The notes: generated by a model not told the origin, from the sequence alone. Counted from the stretch's first letter, positions 8,317 through 17,756 are shown. The stretch is DNA of 64,000 nucleotides from Pasteurella sp030783905 (GCA_051122655.1 CP182107.1:620001-684000); one strand, 5' to 3'. Numbers and translations: made by a program.

Positions 8317-8432
8317 ACTCCGAGCTTATTTAACCTACGTTTCTGCAATAGAAATAGGGTGGTAATGCCAATAGCATAAAACTTATGCTATTCAGGGATA
8401 CGCTGGAAACGGTTTATCCTCTCGTATTTTAG
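8317..8432 (+). ncRNA. Moco (molybdenum cofactor) riboswitch in the moaA leader
   Basis: The moaA leader holds the elements expected of the Moco RNA motif. An outer stem pairs CGAG (8321-8324) with CTCG (8421-8424). A hairpin pairs AACCTA..TTTCT with AGAAA..TAGGGT (8332-8360) and is followed by GGTAATGCC. Next comes a perfect 10-bp hairpin (8370-8379 with 8383-8392). A stem then pairs GGGATA (8395-8400) with TATCCT (8415-8420) around a loop holding CGCTGGAAACGG. The aptamer ends just before the AAAGGTG ribosome site, so cofactor binding would probably block translation of moaA, as in E. coli. The motif name and function are from known biology; the stems are visible here. Confidence 0.85.
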
Positions 8433-8443
8433 AAAGGTGTGAC

Positions 8444-9457
8444 ATGCAAACAATTCCAATTAAACCCGTTGGACAGGCTCCTTTAGTGGATGCGTTCCAA
8501 CGTCGCTACTACTATTTGCGACTGTCGATTACAGATGTGTGTAACTTCCGCTGTAATTACTGTTTGCCGAATGGTTATCAGCCTGAAGCCAATAAGCCTA
8601 GCTTTCTCACCTTGAATGAAATCCGTTTAGTGGTAAACAGTTTTGCCGCAATGGGAACAGAAAAAGTCCGGATTACGGGCGGTGAACCTACATTACGTAA
8701 AGATTTTCTATCAATTGTAGAAACCATTGCACAACAGCCAGCCATCAAACACATTGCCTTAACGACCAATGGTTACCGCATGGCAAAGGATGTTGCGGAC
8801 TGGAAAGCGGCAGGCATTACCTCGATCAATGTGAGTATTGATAGTCTTGATCCTCGTCTATTTCATCGTATAACTGGGGTAGATAAATTTGATGATGTCA
8901 TGCGTGGTCTTGAGCGTGCCTTTGAAATCGGTTATCAAAAAGTGAAGGTCAATTCGGTGTTAATGAAAGCATTAAATGAGACAGATTTTGATCAGTTCTT
9001 AGCTTGGATTAAAGATAAGCCGATTCAAATGCGTTTTATTGAACTGATGCAAACAGGTGAGATGGACCATTTCTTTCATAAACACCACTTATCTGGACAG
9101 ATTTTAGCAGATAGATTGCTGAAAACGGGTTGGATTTTGCAAGAAAAAGGCGTGCTTGATGGACCGGCTAACGTGTTTCGGCACCCAGATTATGTGGGGG
9201 AAGTAGGTTTAATTATGCCTTATGAAAAGAATTTTTGTGCCAGTTGTAACCGTTTAAGAGTATCCGCCAAAGGTAAACTTCACTTATGTTTGTTTGGAGA
9301 AGAGGGGATTGAGTTGCGAGATTTATTACAATCCGATGATCAACAATGGCAACTGCAAGCCCGTATTTCTTCAGCACTACAAGGCAAACGCGAACACCAT
9401 TTCCTACACCAAGGGGACAGTGGTGTACGTACAAACTTAGCGAGCATTGGCGGTTAA
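8444..9457 (+). CDS. moaA: GTP 3',8-cyclase MoaA
   Basis: A 337-residue radical SAM enzyme for the first step of molybdenum cofactor synthesis, turning GTP into 3',8-cH2GTP with MoaC downstream. The N-terminal SAM cluster motif is CNFRCNYC, the GGEP-type motif reads ITGGEPTLRKDF, and the C-terminal GTP-binding cluster is CASCNRL with a third Cys in KLHLCLF. The protein ends in the conserved GG dipeptide. It is the first gene of moaACDE, follows a Moco riboswitch and has an AAAGGTG ribosome site inside the regulated leader. Confidence 0.97.
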   Translation: MQTIPIKPVGQAPLVDAFQRRYYYLRLSITDVCNFRCNYCLPNGYQPEANKPSFLTLNEIRLVVNSFAAMGTEKVRITGGEPTLRKDFLSIVETIAQQPAIKHIALTTNGYRMAKDVADWKAAGITSINVSIDSLDPRLFHRITGVDKFDDVMRGLERAFEIGYQKVKVNSVLMKALNETDFDQFLAWIKDKPIQMRFIELMQTGEMDHFFHKHHLSGQILADRLLKTGWILQEKGVLDGPANVFRHPDYVGEVGLIMPYEKNFCASCNRLRVSAKGKLHLCLFGEEGIELRDLLQSDDQQWQLQARISSALQGKREHHFLHQGDSGVRTNLASIGG

Positions 9458-9526
9458 TAAAACATTGTTAAAATGTCCCGCACTTTTTCTCTATTTTTGT
9501 TATTTTCCATTAATTGATGAGATGTT

Positions 9527-10003
9527 ATGAGCACATTTACCCATATTAATACACAGGGCGAAGCCAATATGGTGGACGTTTCCACTAAACAAGATACCGT
9601 TCGTGAGGCCAGAGCTGAAGCATTCGTGACAATGTCACCTAAAACGCTCAATATGATTGTTTCGGGACAACATCATAAAGGTGATGTGTTTGCCACTGCA
9701 CGTATTGCGGGGATTCAAGCAGCAAAACGGACATGGGATTTAATTCCTTTATGTCACCCTTTGTTACTCTCTAAAGTGGAGGTGAGTCTCACTCCAATCA
9801 TGGAACGTAACCAAGTGCGTATCGAAAGCCTATGTAAACTAAGCGGTAAAACAGGGGTTGAGATGGAAGCCTTAACAGCAGCAAGCGTGGCCGCGTTAAC
9901 GATTTATGATATGTGTAAAGCGGTTCAAAAAGATATCGTGATTGAGCAAGTACGTTTACTCGAAAAGTGCGGTGGGAAATCAGGTCATTTTATAGCGAAA
10001 TAG
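9527..10003 (+). CDS. moaC: Cyclic pyranopterin monophosphate synthase MoaC
   Basis: A 158-residue protein acting after MoaA to form cyclic pyranopterin monophosphate. It shows the family motifs MVDVSTKQDTVREARA near the N-terminus, the LIPLCHPLLLS segment and the KTGVEMEALTAASVAALT active-site loop. It starts 69 bases after moaA and ends 6 bases before moaD; no moaB lies between moaA and moaC, unlike in E. coli. An uptake-sequence core (9965-9973) lies near its end. Confidence 0.97.
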   Translation: MSTFTHINTQGEANMVDVSTKQDTVREARAEAFVTMSPKTLNMIVSGQHHKGDVFATARIAGIQAAKRTWDLIPLCHPLLLSKVEVSLTPIMERNQVRIESLCKLSGKTGVEMEALTAASVAALTIYDMCKAVQKDIVIEQVRLLEKCGGKSGHFIAK

Positions 10004-10009
10004 GATACT

Positions 10010-10255
10010 ATGTTAAACATTTTATTTTTTGCTCAAACCAGAGAGCTTATTGGGGTAGACAGTCTTGAATTACCAGCTCGCTTTAGGACTGCAGAACATG
10101 TTCGTCAACATTTAGCTGAAAAAGGCGAACGTTGGGCATTAGCACTTGAAAAAGGTAAAATATTAGTGGCAATTAATCAGTCTTTAATGCCGTTAGATAG
10201 TGAGGTGAAATCGGGTGATGAAATTGCCTTTTTCCCCCCTGTCACTGGAGGCTAA
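10010..10255 (+). CDS. moaD: Molybdopterin synthase small subunit MoaD
   Basis: An 81-residue ubiquitin-fold sulfur carrier. It ends in PPVTGG, whose terminal glycine is thiocarboxylated so that it can donate sulfur to cyclic pyranopterin monophosphate on MoaE. Its stop codon is immediately followed by the moaE start, which fits translational coupling of the two subunits. The start ATG lies 6 bases after the moaC stop. Confidence 0.95.
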   Translation: MLNILFFAQTRELIGVDSLELPARFRTAEHVRQHLAEKGERWALALEKGKILVAINQSLMPLDSEVKSGDEIAFFPPVTGG

Positions 10256-10708
10256 ATGAGCAAGGTGAAGATTGCCGTACAAGAACAACCTTTTGATCAA
10301 AATGCCGTATACCGTTGGTTGTCCGAACAACATTCAGTAGGGGCAACGGTCATTTTTGTAGGTAAAGTACGGGATTTAAATTTAGGTGATGAGGTGGCGA
10401 GCTTGTATTTAGAACATTATCCTGCGATGACTGAAAAAGCGTTACGAGACATTGTAGCACAAGCCCAGTCCCGTTGGGATATTCAGCGAGTGTGCGTGAT
10501 TCACCGTGTTGGTTTATTGCAAACAGGCGATGAAATTGTGTTGGTTGGGGTCAGTTCTGCGCATCGTGGTGAGGCTTACCAAGCCAACGAATTTATTATG
10601 GATTTTTTAAAAAGCAAAGCCCCATTTTGGAAAAAAGAAAAAACTACACAAGGTGAACGTTGGATTGAAAGTCGAGAGACTGATCTGCAAGCCTTATCTC
10701 GGTGGTAA
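10256..10708 (+). CDS. moaE: Molybdopterin synthase catalytic subunit MoaE
   Basis: A 150-residue large subunit of molybdopterin synthase. It has the VRDLNLGDEV loop, the EHYPAMTEKAL segment, and the lysine-rich C-terminal active-site stretch KSKAPFWKKE followed by RWIESRE. It works as a MoaE2MoaD2 tetramer. It is the last gene of the moa operon: a strong terminator follows 13 bases after the stop. Confidence 0.96.
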   Translation: MSKVKIAVQEQPFDQNAVYRWLSEQHSVGATVIFVGKVRDLNLGDEVASLYLEHYPAMTEKALRDIVAQAQSRWDIQRVCVIHRVGLLQTGDEIVLVGVSSAHRGEAYQANEFIMDFLKSKAPFWKKEKTTQGERWIESRETDLQALSRW

Positions 10709-10721
10709 AAAACAAAAAAAG

Positions 10722-10748
10722 AACCGCACTTTTATCGTGCGGTTTTGT
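10722..10748. terminator. Terminator after moaE built around an uptake sequence
   Basis: An 8-bp stem (AACCGCAC / GTGCGGTT) with T-runs after it on the plus strand and an A-run before it. It serves moaE and, on the minus strand, the convergent aspartate aminotransferase gene. The stem contains the uptake-sequence core. Confidence 0.8.
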
Positions 10749-10766
10749 TTATTTTTAATAATCTGA

Positions 10767-11957
10767 TTAAAGGACTTTTGCAATACTTTCACAAAGATAA
10801 CGAATATTTTGTTCAGTAATCCCAGCCACATTAATTCGACCTGAACGCACTGCATAAATCGCAAATTCTTCTTTTAAGCGATCCATTTGTGCGGGATTGA
10901 GACCACAGAATGAAAACATTCCATTTTGATCAATAATGAAACTAAAATCGTGTTCAGAGGCAAATGTTTTCAACAATTCAACAAATTGGCTCCGCATTTG
11001 TTTAATACGCTCACGCATTTCGGTTAATTCATTTTCCCATTCAGTACGTAGCTGACTATCTTTTAATACAATAGACACTGTCGCTGCACCATGTGAGGCA
11101 GGGTTAGAGTAGAGAGTTCGAATAATGGTTTTGACTTGAGTGAGCGCTGTTGCTGCCACTTGCTCCGTTTCTGCCACTAAGGTAAAAGCTCCCACACGCT
11201 CACTATAGAGACCGAAATTTTTAGAATAAGAACTTGCCACTAATAATTCTTTATGATTTTTGGCAAAGGTACGTAAACCAAATGCATCTTCCTCAAGACC
11301 ATTTGCAAACCCTTGGTAAGCAAAATCAAATAACGGCAACCAACCTTTTTCTTCCGACATTTTGGCTAATTGCTGCCATTGTGCTGGGGTTGGATCAATC
11401 CCAGTTGGGTTATGGCAGCAACCATGTAACAAAACGACATCACCTTCACTGGCATTGCTTAAATCCGCAATGAGGTTATCCCAATCTAAGCATTTCTTTT
11501 CTGCATCATAATAACGGTATTCACGGATCGTCATCCCAACCGCATTAAAGATCGCATTGTGGTTTGGCCAAGTAGGGGTGCTAATCCAAACATTTTGTGC
11601 TTTAGTTTGGCGCTTGATAAATTCTGCTGCGATACGTAATGCACCAGTGCCACCTAAACTTTGAACGGTTTTTGCACGACCTTGTTTAATTATTTCTGAG
11701 TTTGCGCCAAATAACAATTCTTTCGTACAGGTATTGAATTCTGCGACACCATCAATAGCTAAATAATTTTTACTCATTTCAAGATCAAATAAGCGCTTTT
11801 CTGCCTCTTTGACCGCGCGCATAATTGGTGTGTTGCCTTTTGAATCTTTATACACACCAATGCCAAGATTGATTTTATTATCACGCGTCTCAGCTTTGAA
11901 TGATTCCCCTAAACCTAAAATCGGATCAGCTGGCGCCGCAGTAATATTTTCAAACAT
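10767..11957 (-). CDS. aspC: Aspartate/aromatic amino acid aminotransferase
   Basis: A 396-residue fold-type I PLP enzyme that moves amino groups between aspartate, or aromatic amino acids, and 2-oxoglutarate. The start MFENITAAPADPILGL is the standard one for this subgroup and has AAGGAT upstream; the longer frame adds 31 unrelated hydrophobic residues. Visible landmarks are the HGCCHNPTGIDPT cofactor motif and the PLP lysine in SSYSKNFGLYSERVG. The length equals E. coli AspC (396). TyrB-type specificity cannot be excluded from sequence. Confidence 0.9.
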   Translation of the reverse strand: MFENITAAPADPILGLGESFKAETRDNKINLGIGVYKDSKGNTPIMRAVKEAEKRLFDLEMSKNYLAIDGVAEFNTCTKELLFGANSEIIKQGRAKTVQSLGGTGALRIAAEFIKRQTKAQNVWISTPTWPNHNAIFNAVGMTIREYRYYDAEKKCLDWDNLIADLSNASEGDVVLLHGCCHNPTGIDPTPAQWQQLAKMSEEKGWLPLFDFAYQGFANGLEEDAFGLRTFAKNHKELLVASSYSKNFGLYSERVGAFTLVAETEQVAATALTQVKTIIRTLYSNPASHGAATVSIVLKDSQLRTEWENELTEMRERIKQMRSQFVELLKTFASEHDFSFIIDQNGMFSFCGLNPAQMDRLKEEFAIYAVRSGRINVAGITEQNIRYLCESIAKVL

Positions 11958-12099
11958 AATGACATCCTTAATGTTGTGTTTAGTTATCGGTGAGCTAGTT
12001 ATACTGCACGAAACAAAGATTATCAAGCTCACCTTAAATAAATTTAACAATTAATCTTATTTTTTAGATAATATCTTAAAAATTGGTTGATAAATTAAA

Positions 12100-13188
12100 T
12101 TATTTTAGTTTTTCTACGGCCCAATTTAGACCAGATTGATAATCCTCTGGTAATCGTTGGCGTAGTCTCTCTAAATTAGCGATTAATATCTTTTTATCTG
12201 GATGTGTAAGATTAATGTGTCCTACTTTACGCCCCGGACGGACTTCTTTCCCATACCAATGTAATTGACTGAAAGGGATATTTAACCAAGCCACATTGTG
12301 TTCCGTGCCAATCAAATTGACCATCACACTCGGCGCAAAAGTTTGCAATGCTGGGGTCGGTAAATCCAGTAAGGCTCTTAAATGCAATTCAAATTGGCTA
12401 ATTGCGCAACCTAATTGGGTCCAATGGCCACTATTATGGACACGAGGTGCTAACTCATTAATTAAGAGCTGATCACCAACGACAAAACATTCCATCGCCA
12501 TCACCCCAACATAATTTAAGTGATGCATAATTTTACCAAGCATCGCTTCCGCATTGGCTTGTTGCTGTGTTTGTTGCGGGAAGTGCGTATCGACCACACT
12601 ATAACGCAGAATACCATTTTGCTGTAAGTTATGCGTGACGGGATAAAAGCGTGTTTCACCATGCTTAAACCGCGCCCCTACGAGAGAAATTTCATAATCA
12701 AAGGGAATAAATTTTTCGGCAATGGTTTCACCGTATAAGTCATCGGTAATAACATCCGTATTTTGTGGTTGAATAATCCACTGACCTCGACCATCATAGC
12801 CCCCCATACGACGTTTCACGACTACTTTCTCGCCAATGTGACCAAATACTGTTGACCAGCTTTTGTTGTCTTTGAGTAAACACCAGGGGGAAGTCGGTAA
12901 CTGCAGTTCATCAAGCAAGGTTTTTTGTGATAACCGATCAGCTAATTTGGCAAACACATTTTGATTAACAAAATTAGCATGATTGCCCAGCATCTCGGTT
13001 AAGGGTGTTTTTTCCCAACGTTCAATTTCTGCTGTAATAAGACTATCTGACGCTAAATCAACAAGTGGGGCATTAAAAGCAAGGGGTTGGACATCAATAT
13101 CTAACGGGGCGCCCGCATAACGTAACATACGTCCTAACTGTCCATTGCCAAGTACATAAACAGTTGGATATAAAGCACTTTTTTGCAT
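12100..13188 (-). CDS. purK: N5-carboxyaminoimidazole ribonucleotide synthase PurK
   Basis: A 362-residue ATP-grasp enzyme that carboxylates AIR with bicarbonate in de novo purine synthesis. It has an N-terminal Rossmann-like start (YVLGNGQLGRMLRYAG), the ATP-grasp lysine region VVKRRMGGYDGRGQW and the metal-binding NELAPRVHNSGHWT. It follows purE on the same strand after a 63-base gap holding a hairpin that may lower its expression relative to purE. Confidence 0.96.
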   Translation of the reverse strand: MQKSALYPTVYVLGNGQLGRMLRYAGAPLDIDVQPLAFNAPLVDLASDSLITAEIERWEKTPLTEMLGNHANFVNQNVFAKLADRLSQKTLLDELQLPTSPWCLLKDNKSWSTVFGHIGEKVVVKRRMGGYDGRGQWIIQPQNTDVITDDLYGETIAEKFIPFDYEISLVGARFKHGETRFYPVTHNLQQNGILRYSVVDTHFPQQTQQQANAEAMLGKIMHHLNYVGVMAMECFVVGDQLLINELAPRVHNSGHWTQLGCAISQFELHLRALLDLPTPALQTFAPSVMVNLIGTEHNVAWLNIPFSQLHWYGKEVRPGRKVGHINLTHPDKKILIANLERLRQRLPEDYQSGLNWAVEKLK

Positions 13189-13212
13189 AGTTAAACCATT
13201 ATATTAAGAGAT

Positions 13213-13244
13213 TAAAAGAGACAGGGCGAACATGTGTCCGCCCT
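13213..13244 (-). terminator. Attenuator-like hairpin between purE and purK
   Basis: On the minus strand AGGGCG pairs with CGCCCT across a 10-base loop and is followed by GTCTCTTTT. It lies between the two genes of one operon, so partial termination is more likely than a true operon end. Confidence 0.45.
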
Positions 13245-13251
13245 AAAATAC

Positions 13252-13752
13252 TTATGGAATCCGTGGATCAGGATTCTCTAATACGCTATTTGTTTGTTTT
13301 TCTCTGAATGTCGTTAATCGTGTCAGTAGGGTTGTATCAAATGCCGCTAAGATTTGCGCGGCTAATAATCCCGCATTTGCGGCACCCGCCGGCCCAATGG
13401 CGAGAGTGCCGACAGGAATGCCTTTGGGCATTTGAACAATTGAATAAAGACTATCAACGCCACTTAGCATCGAGCTTTTGACGGGGACACCGAGTACAGG
13501 CACTAAGGTTTTGGCGGCGATCATACCAGGTAAATGCGCGGCACCGCCCGCACCGGCGATAATCACTTTGTAACCTTTAGTCTGTGCTGTTTCAGCAAAA
13601 GTGAATAATTTATCTGGTGTGCGATGTGCAGATACCACTTCAACGTGGTAAGGAATTTGTAATTCATCAAGAATATGAGTTGCTTCTTGCATGGTTGCCC
13701 AGTCACTTTTTGAGCCCATCACAATTGCAATTTGAGGTGTGCAATTTGACAT
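13252..13752 (-). CDS. purE: N5-CAIR mutase PurE
   Basis: A 166-residue class I PurE, which converts the PurK product N5-CAIR to CAIR. It begins with the conserved IAIVMGSKSDWATM. The active-site segments VSAHRTPDKL and AGAGGAAHLPGMIAAKT are present, as is the VPVKSSMLSGVDSLYSIVQMP loop. It is the first gene of purEK, with a perfect PurR operator about 60 bases upstream of its start. Confidence 0.97.
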   Translation of the reverse strand: MSNCTPQIAIVMGSKSDWATMQEATHILDELQIPYHVEVVSAHRTPDKLFTFAETAQTKGYKVIIAGAGGAAHLPGMIAAKTLVPVLGVPVKSSMLSGVDSLYSIVQMPKGIPVGTLAIGPAGAANAGLLAAQILAAFDTTLLTRLTTFREKQTNSVLENPDPRIP

Positions 13753-13812
13753 GTCATTCCTTCATGTTATTCAAAAATAAAAGCGTGGCTAGAATAGCAT
13801 ACAATAGTCAAT

Positions 13813-13828
13813 AAGCAAACGATTGCTT
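13813..13828. promoter_or_regulatory. PurR operator upstream of purEK
   Basis: The 16-base palindrome AAGCAAACGATTGCTT fits the PurR consensus (ANGCAANCGNTTGCNT) at every fixed position. It lies between purE and the divergent pepN gene, close to the purE start, so hypoxanthine/guanine-dependent repression of purEK is expected. Confidence 0.9.
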
Positions 13829-13922
13829 GGCTTTTTCTAAACGAAAAGACGATTGCAAGTTTGTGAAGAAAATCATATCCTAACTACATTTTTTAGTCCT
13901 AATAATAACAATAGGTTGTTTT

Positions 13923-16532
13923 ATGCACGCCAAAGCCAAATACAGAAAAGATTATCGCACACCTGATTTTACTGTCACAGACATTTCCCTTGATTTTCAA
14001 CTTGATCCGAAAAAAACAATTGTCACGGCAACCAGTCAATTTCGTCGCTTAAATCCTCAGGCACAAAAGCTACGCTTAGATGGGCATAGTTTCCAATTTT
14101 CGTCACTCAAATTAAATGGTCGTGATTTTAAACACTTTGAGCAAGATGGCGAGAGTTTAACCTTAAATTTAAGCACGATTGATGCTGCACAATTTAGTTT
14201 ACAAGTTGTTAGTATTTTAAGCCCAGAAAAAAACACATCGTTACAAGGGTTATATCAATCAGGTGAGGGAATGTGTACACAATGTGAGGCTGAAGGTTTT
14301 CGCCAAATCACCTATATGTTAGATCGCCCTGATGTATTAGCACGCTATACGACGAGAATTACGGCGGATAAAAGTAAATATCCTTATTTATTATCGAATG
14401 GTAACCGTATTGACAGTGGCGATTTACCTGACGGTCGCCATTGGGTAGAGTGGCATGATCCCTTTCCGAAGCCAAGCTATCTGTTTGCCTTAGTCGCAGG
14501 GGATTTTGATGTGCTTCAAGATACGTTTATCACAAAAAGTGGGCGAGAAGTGGCTCTGGCACTCTTTGTTGACCGTGGCAATTTAGACCGTGCGGATTGG
14601 GCAATGCAAAGTTTAAAACGTTCGATGAAATGGGACGAAGATCGCTTTGGTTTTGAATATGATTTAGATATTTATATGATTGTGGCAGTGGATTTCTTCA
14701 ACATGGGGGCGATGGAAAACAAAGGGTTAAACGTGTTTAACTCAAAATTTGTGCTTGCCAATCCGCAAACCGCCACAGATGAGGATTACATTGCCGTAGA
14801 AAGTGTCATTGCACATGAATATTTCCATAACTGGACGGGGAACCGTATCACCTGTCGTGACTGGTTCCAACTCAGTTTAAAAGAAGGGTTAACGGTGTTT
14901 CGTGATCAAGAATTCACATCAGACCTTTGGTCACGTTCAGGCAAACGGATTGAAGATGTACGTTTATTGCGTACCGCACAATTTGCTGAAGATGCGAGTC
15001 CAATGTCTCACCCTATTCGTCCTGATAAAGTGATTGAGATGAATAACTTCTATACCATGACCGTTTACGAAAAAGGGGCAGAAGTGATCCGGATGATGCA
15101 TACCTTATTAGGCGAAAGCTTATTTCAAAAAGGAATGCAACTTTATGTAACAGAACAAGACGGTAAAGCGGCAACTTGTGAAGATTTTGTCTCAGCAATG
15201 GAACGTGCATCAGGGATTGATTTAACCCAATTCCGTCATTGGTACAGCCAATCGGGCACCCCGGAGTTAAGCGTGAGTGATAGTTATGATCCCGACACAG
15301 AGGTATATACTTTACATGTAGCACAACGCACCCCACCGACCGCAGATCAAATGGAAAAAGTGAATTTGCATATTCCATTAAAAATCGCGTTATATGATAA
15401 AACAGGTCAAGTACAAGCTTTAGAAAACAACGGTCAAGTGATTAACCCCGTCCTCGATGTGAAACAAGCCGAGCAAAGTTTCCACTTTACTGGTATAAAA
15501 ACGCCACCTGTTCCAGCCTTGTTATGCGATTTTTCGGCACCCGTAAAATTGTATTATGAATACCGTACCACGCAACTGATTACTTTATTGCGTCATGCCG
15601 AAAATCAATTTGTACGTTGGGATGTGGCACAAATGCTTTATGCGGCAGAATTACGCCGAAACTTAACTCGCTATCAGCAAGGAAAAAGCTTAGAGTTTTC
15701 TGCTGACGTGTTGGCGGAGTTATACCAAATTTTAGAGGGTTATCAGCAAGATCCTGAATTGGCTACGCTCATTTTAACGTTACCTAAAGTCACCGAATTT
15801 GCCGAGCTGTTCAAAACCATTGACCCAGAAGGAATTAGTGCTGTACGTGATTTTATGCTGCGTACTATTGCAGAAAGCCTGAAACAAACACTATTAAAAG
15901 TGTATAACGAGATCCGTTTAGAAGTATACCGTGTCACCGCGGACGATATTGCTTTACGTGCCTTGCGCAATCTTTGTGTCAGCTATTTAGCTTATACTAC
16001 GGTTGGTAATAACTTGGTGCATAAGCATTATAGCTATGCCAATAATATGACGGATACTTTGGCAGCTTTAAGCGCGGCGACTAAAGCACAACTGCCTTGT
16101 CGTGATGCCTTATTAGCAGATTTTGAAAGCAAGTGGCAACATGATGGTTTAGTCATGGATAAATGGTTTGCATTGCAAGCGACGCGTCCAGACGAGGATG
16201 TCTTATTAAATGTGATGAAATTAATGGATCATCCAAGTTTCAACTTTAATAATCCAAACCGCCTAAGAGCCTTGATCGGCAGTTTCGCACAATATAACTT
16301 GAAAGCCTTCCATGCGATTGATGGTTCAGGTTATCGTTTCTTAACCGATATTCTCATTCGTTTAAATGAAAGCAATCCGCAAGTGGCCTCACGTTTAATT
16401 GAGCCATTAATACGTTTCTCGCGTTATGATGGACAACGTCAAACCTTAATGAAACGAGGTTTAGAGCGTTTAAGTGAAGTGGAAAACATTTCACGTGATT
16501 TATATGAAAAAATCGAGAAAGCATTACAATAA
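13923..16532 (+). CDS. pepN: Aminopeptidase N
   Basis: An 869-residue M1-family zinc metallopeptidase that removes N-terminal amino acids from peptides in the cytoplasm. It has the substrate-anchoring GAMEN motif (in NMGAMENKGLN) and the zinc site HEYFHNWTGNR followed by the third ligand Glu in LKEGLTVF. The large C-terminal helical domain is intact. Length is like E. coli PepN (870). It is divergent from purE and followed by a strong terminator. Confidence 0.97.
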   Translation: MHAKAKYRKDYRTPDFTVTDISLDFQLDPKKTIVTATSQFRRLNPQAQKLRLDGHSFQFSSLKLNGRDFKHFEQDGESLTLNLSTIDAAQFSLQVVSILSPEKNTSLQGLYQSGEGMCTQCEAEGFRQITYMLDRPDVLARYTTRITADKSKYPYLLSNGNRIDSGDLPDGRHWVEWHDPFPKPSYLFALVAGDFDVLQDTFITKSGREVALALFVDRGNLDRADWAMQSLKRSMKWDEDRFGFEYDLDIYMIVAVDFFNMGAMENKGLNVFNSKFVLANPQTATDEDYIAVESVIAHEYFHNWTGNRITCRDWFQLSLKEGLTVFRDQEFTSDLWSRSGKRIEDVRLLRTAQFAEDASPMSHPIRPDKVIEMNNFYTMTVYEKGAEVIRMMHTLLGESLFQKGMQLYVTEQDGKAATCEDFVSAMERASGIDLTQFRHWYSQSGTPELSVSDSYDPDTEVYTLHVAQRTPPTADQMEKVNLHIPLKIALYDKTGQVQALENNGQVINPVLDVKQAEQSFHFTGIKTPPVPALLCDFSAPVKLYYEYRTTQLITLLRHAENQFVRWDVAQMLYAAELRRNLTRYQQGKSLEFSADVLAELYQILEGYQQDPELATLILTLPKVTEFAELFKTIDPEGISAVRDFMLRTIAESLKQTLLKVYNEIRLEVYRVTADDIALRALRNLCVSYLAYTTVGNNLVHKHYSYANNMTDTLAALSAATKAQLPCRDALLADFESKWQHDGLVMDKWFALQATRPDEDVLLNVMKLMDHPSFNFNNPNRLRALIGSFAQYNLKAFHAIDGSGYRFLTDILIRLNESNPQVASRLIEPLIRFSRYDGQRQTLMKRGLERLSEVENISRDLYEKIEKALQ

Positions 16533-16537
16533 ATAAT

Positions 16538-16580
16538 CAAAAGTGCGGTCAAAAAATCTAACAATTGATCGCACTTTTTT
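16538..16580 (+). terminator. Terminator after pepN from an inverted uptake-sequence pair
   Basis: AAAAGTGCGGTCA pairs with TGATCGCACTTTT (one G-T pair) across a 14-base loop and runs into a T-run. It lies 6 bases after the pepN stop. Confidence 0.75.
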
Positions 16581-16725
16581 ATGTTTATAATATGAGAAAG
16601 TCGCCTAAACGCGTTTTATTGTGTCCAACAAGCACAAGTCAGTTTCAATTTTTTCATTACATTTTAGACTGAAAAGCGTATAATCCGCCCGATCACAGTT
16701 AAACTATCCAGAGAGATAAACGAGT

Positions 16726-17745
16726 ATGTATGCATTAATCCGCAAAGCCCTTTTTTCCCTTGATGCTGAACAAGCCCATGATCTCACCATCAATACATTA
16801 AAAACCTTGGGGCGTTCTCCACTCAATCCCTTGTTAAAAACCTTGTTCGCCTGTCCAGCCGGCACATCTAAGACCGTTATGGGATTACATTTCAAAAACC
16901 CGATTGGTTTAGCCGCTGGGGCAGATAAAAATGGTGATGCGATTGATGGTTTTGCTGCAATGGGATTTGGTTTTATTGAGGTAGGTACAGTGACTCCCTT
17001 GGCACAAGACGGCAATCCTAAACCACGTCAATTTCGGTTACCTGAGGTAGAAGGCATTATCAACCGCAATGGGTTTAATAATTACGGTATTGATTATTTG
17101 ATTGAAAATGTGAAACAAGCCAAATATGACGGTATTTTAGGGATTAATATTGGTAAAAATACTTTTACACCAGTCGAAAATGGTAAAGCGGATTATCTTG
17201 TTTGTTTAGATAAAGCCTATCGTTACGCGGATTACATTACGATTAATATTTCATCTCCTAACTCACCGGGTTTACGTCAATTACAGTATGGTGAGGCATT
17301 AGATGATTTATTACAGGGACTGAAAGCACGCCAACAAGAACTGACTGAGCAGTATAAGAAATATGTACCGATTGCGGTTAAAATTGCCCCTGATTTAACG
17401 GAGGCGGAGCTGGTTCAAATAGCAGATACATTACAACGTCACAAAATGGATGCTGTTATTGCCACCAATACGACTATTTCACGTGAAACAGTCAGTGGTT
17501 TAAAAAATGCGGAGCAGCAAGGTGGATTAAGTGGTAAGCCACTACAACAAAAAAGTACTGAAATTATTACTAGGCTGTATCAAGAATTGAAAGACCAGGT
17601 GCCCATTATTGGCAGTGGTGGGATTGATAGCGTGGCCAGTGGACAAGAAAAAATCAACGCGGGTGCAGAATTATTACAACTTTATTCTGGCTTAATTTAT
17701 CATGGTCCACATTTAATCAAACAATTAGTGAAACAAATTAAATAG
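16726..17745 (+). CDS. pyrD: Dihydroorotate dehydrogenase (quinone), class 2
   Basis: A 339-residue FMN enzyme of pyrimidine synthesis on the inner face of the membrane, passing electrons from dihydroorotate to quinone. The N-terminal helical membrane-docking extension of class 2 (MYALIRKALFSLDAEQAHDL) is present. Then come the FMN-barrel motifs GLAAGADKNGDAIDGF, the active-site serine segment NISSPNSPGL, and IGSGGIDSVASGQEKI near the end. Length matches E. coli PyrD (336). It appears monocistronic: a hairpin precedes it and another follows it. Confidence 0.96.
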   Translation: MYALIRKALFSLDAEQAHDLTINTLKTLGRSPLNPLLKTLFACPAGTSKTVMGLHFKNPIGLAAGADKNGDAIDGFAAMGFGFIEVGTVTPLAQDGNPKPRQFRLPEVEGIINRNGFNNYGIDYLIENVKQAKYDGILGINIGKNTFTPVENGKADYLVCLDKAYRYADYITINISSPNSPGLRQLQYGEALDDLLQGLKARQQELTEQYKKYVPIAVKIAPDLTEAELVQIADTLQRHKMDAVIATNTTISRETVSGLKNAEQQGGLSGKPLQQKSTEIITRLYQELKDQVPIIGSGGIDSVASGQEKINAGAELLQLYSGLIYHGPHLIKQLVKQIK

Positions 17746-17756
17746 CGTGATGAAAT

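Noticed and set aside
11809..12054. 81-codon plus-strand frame over the aminotransferase start
   Set aside because: Antisense shadow of a well-supported gene.
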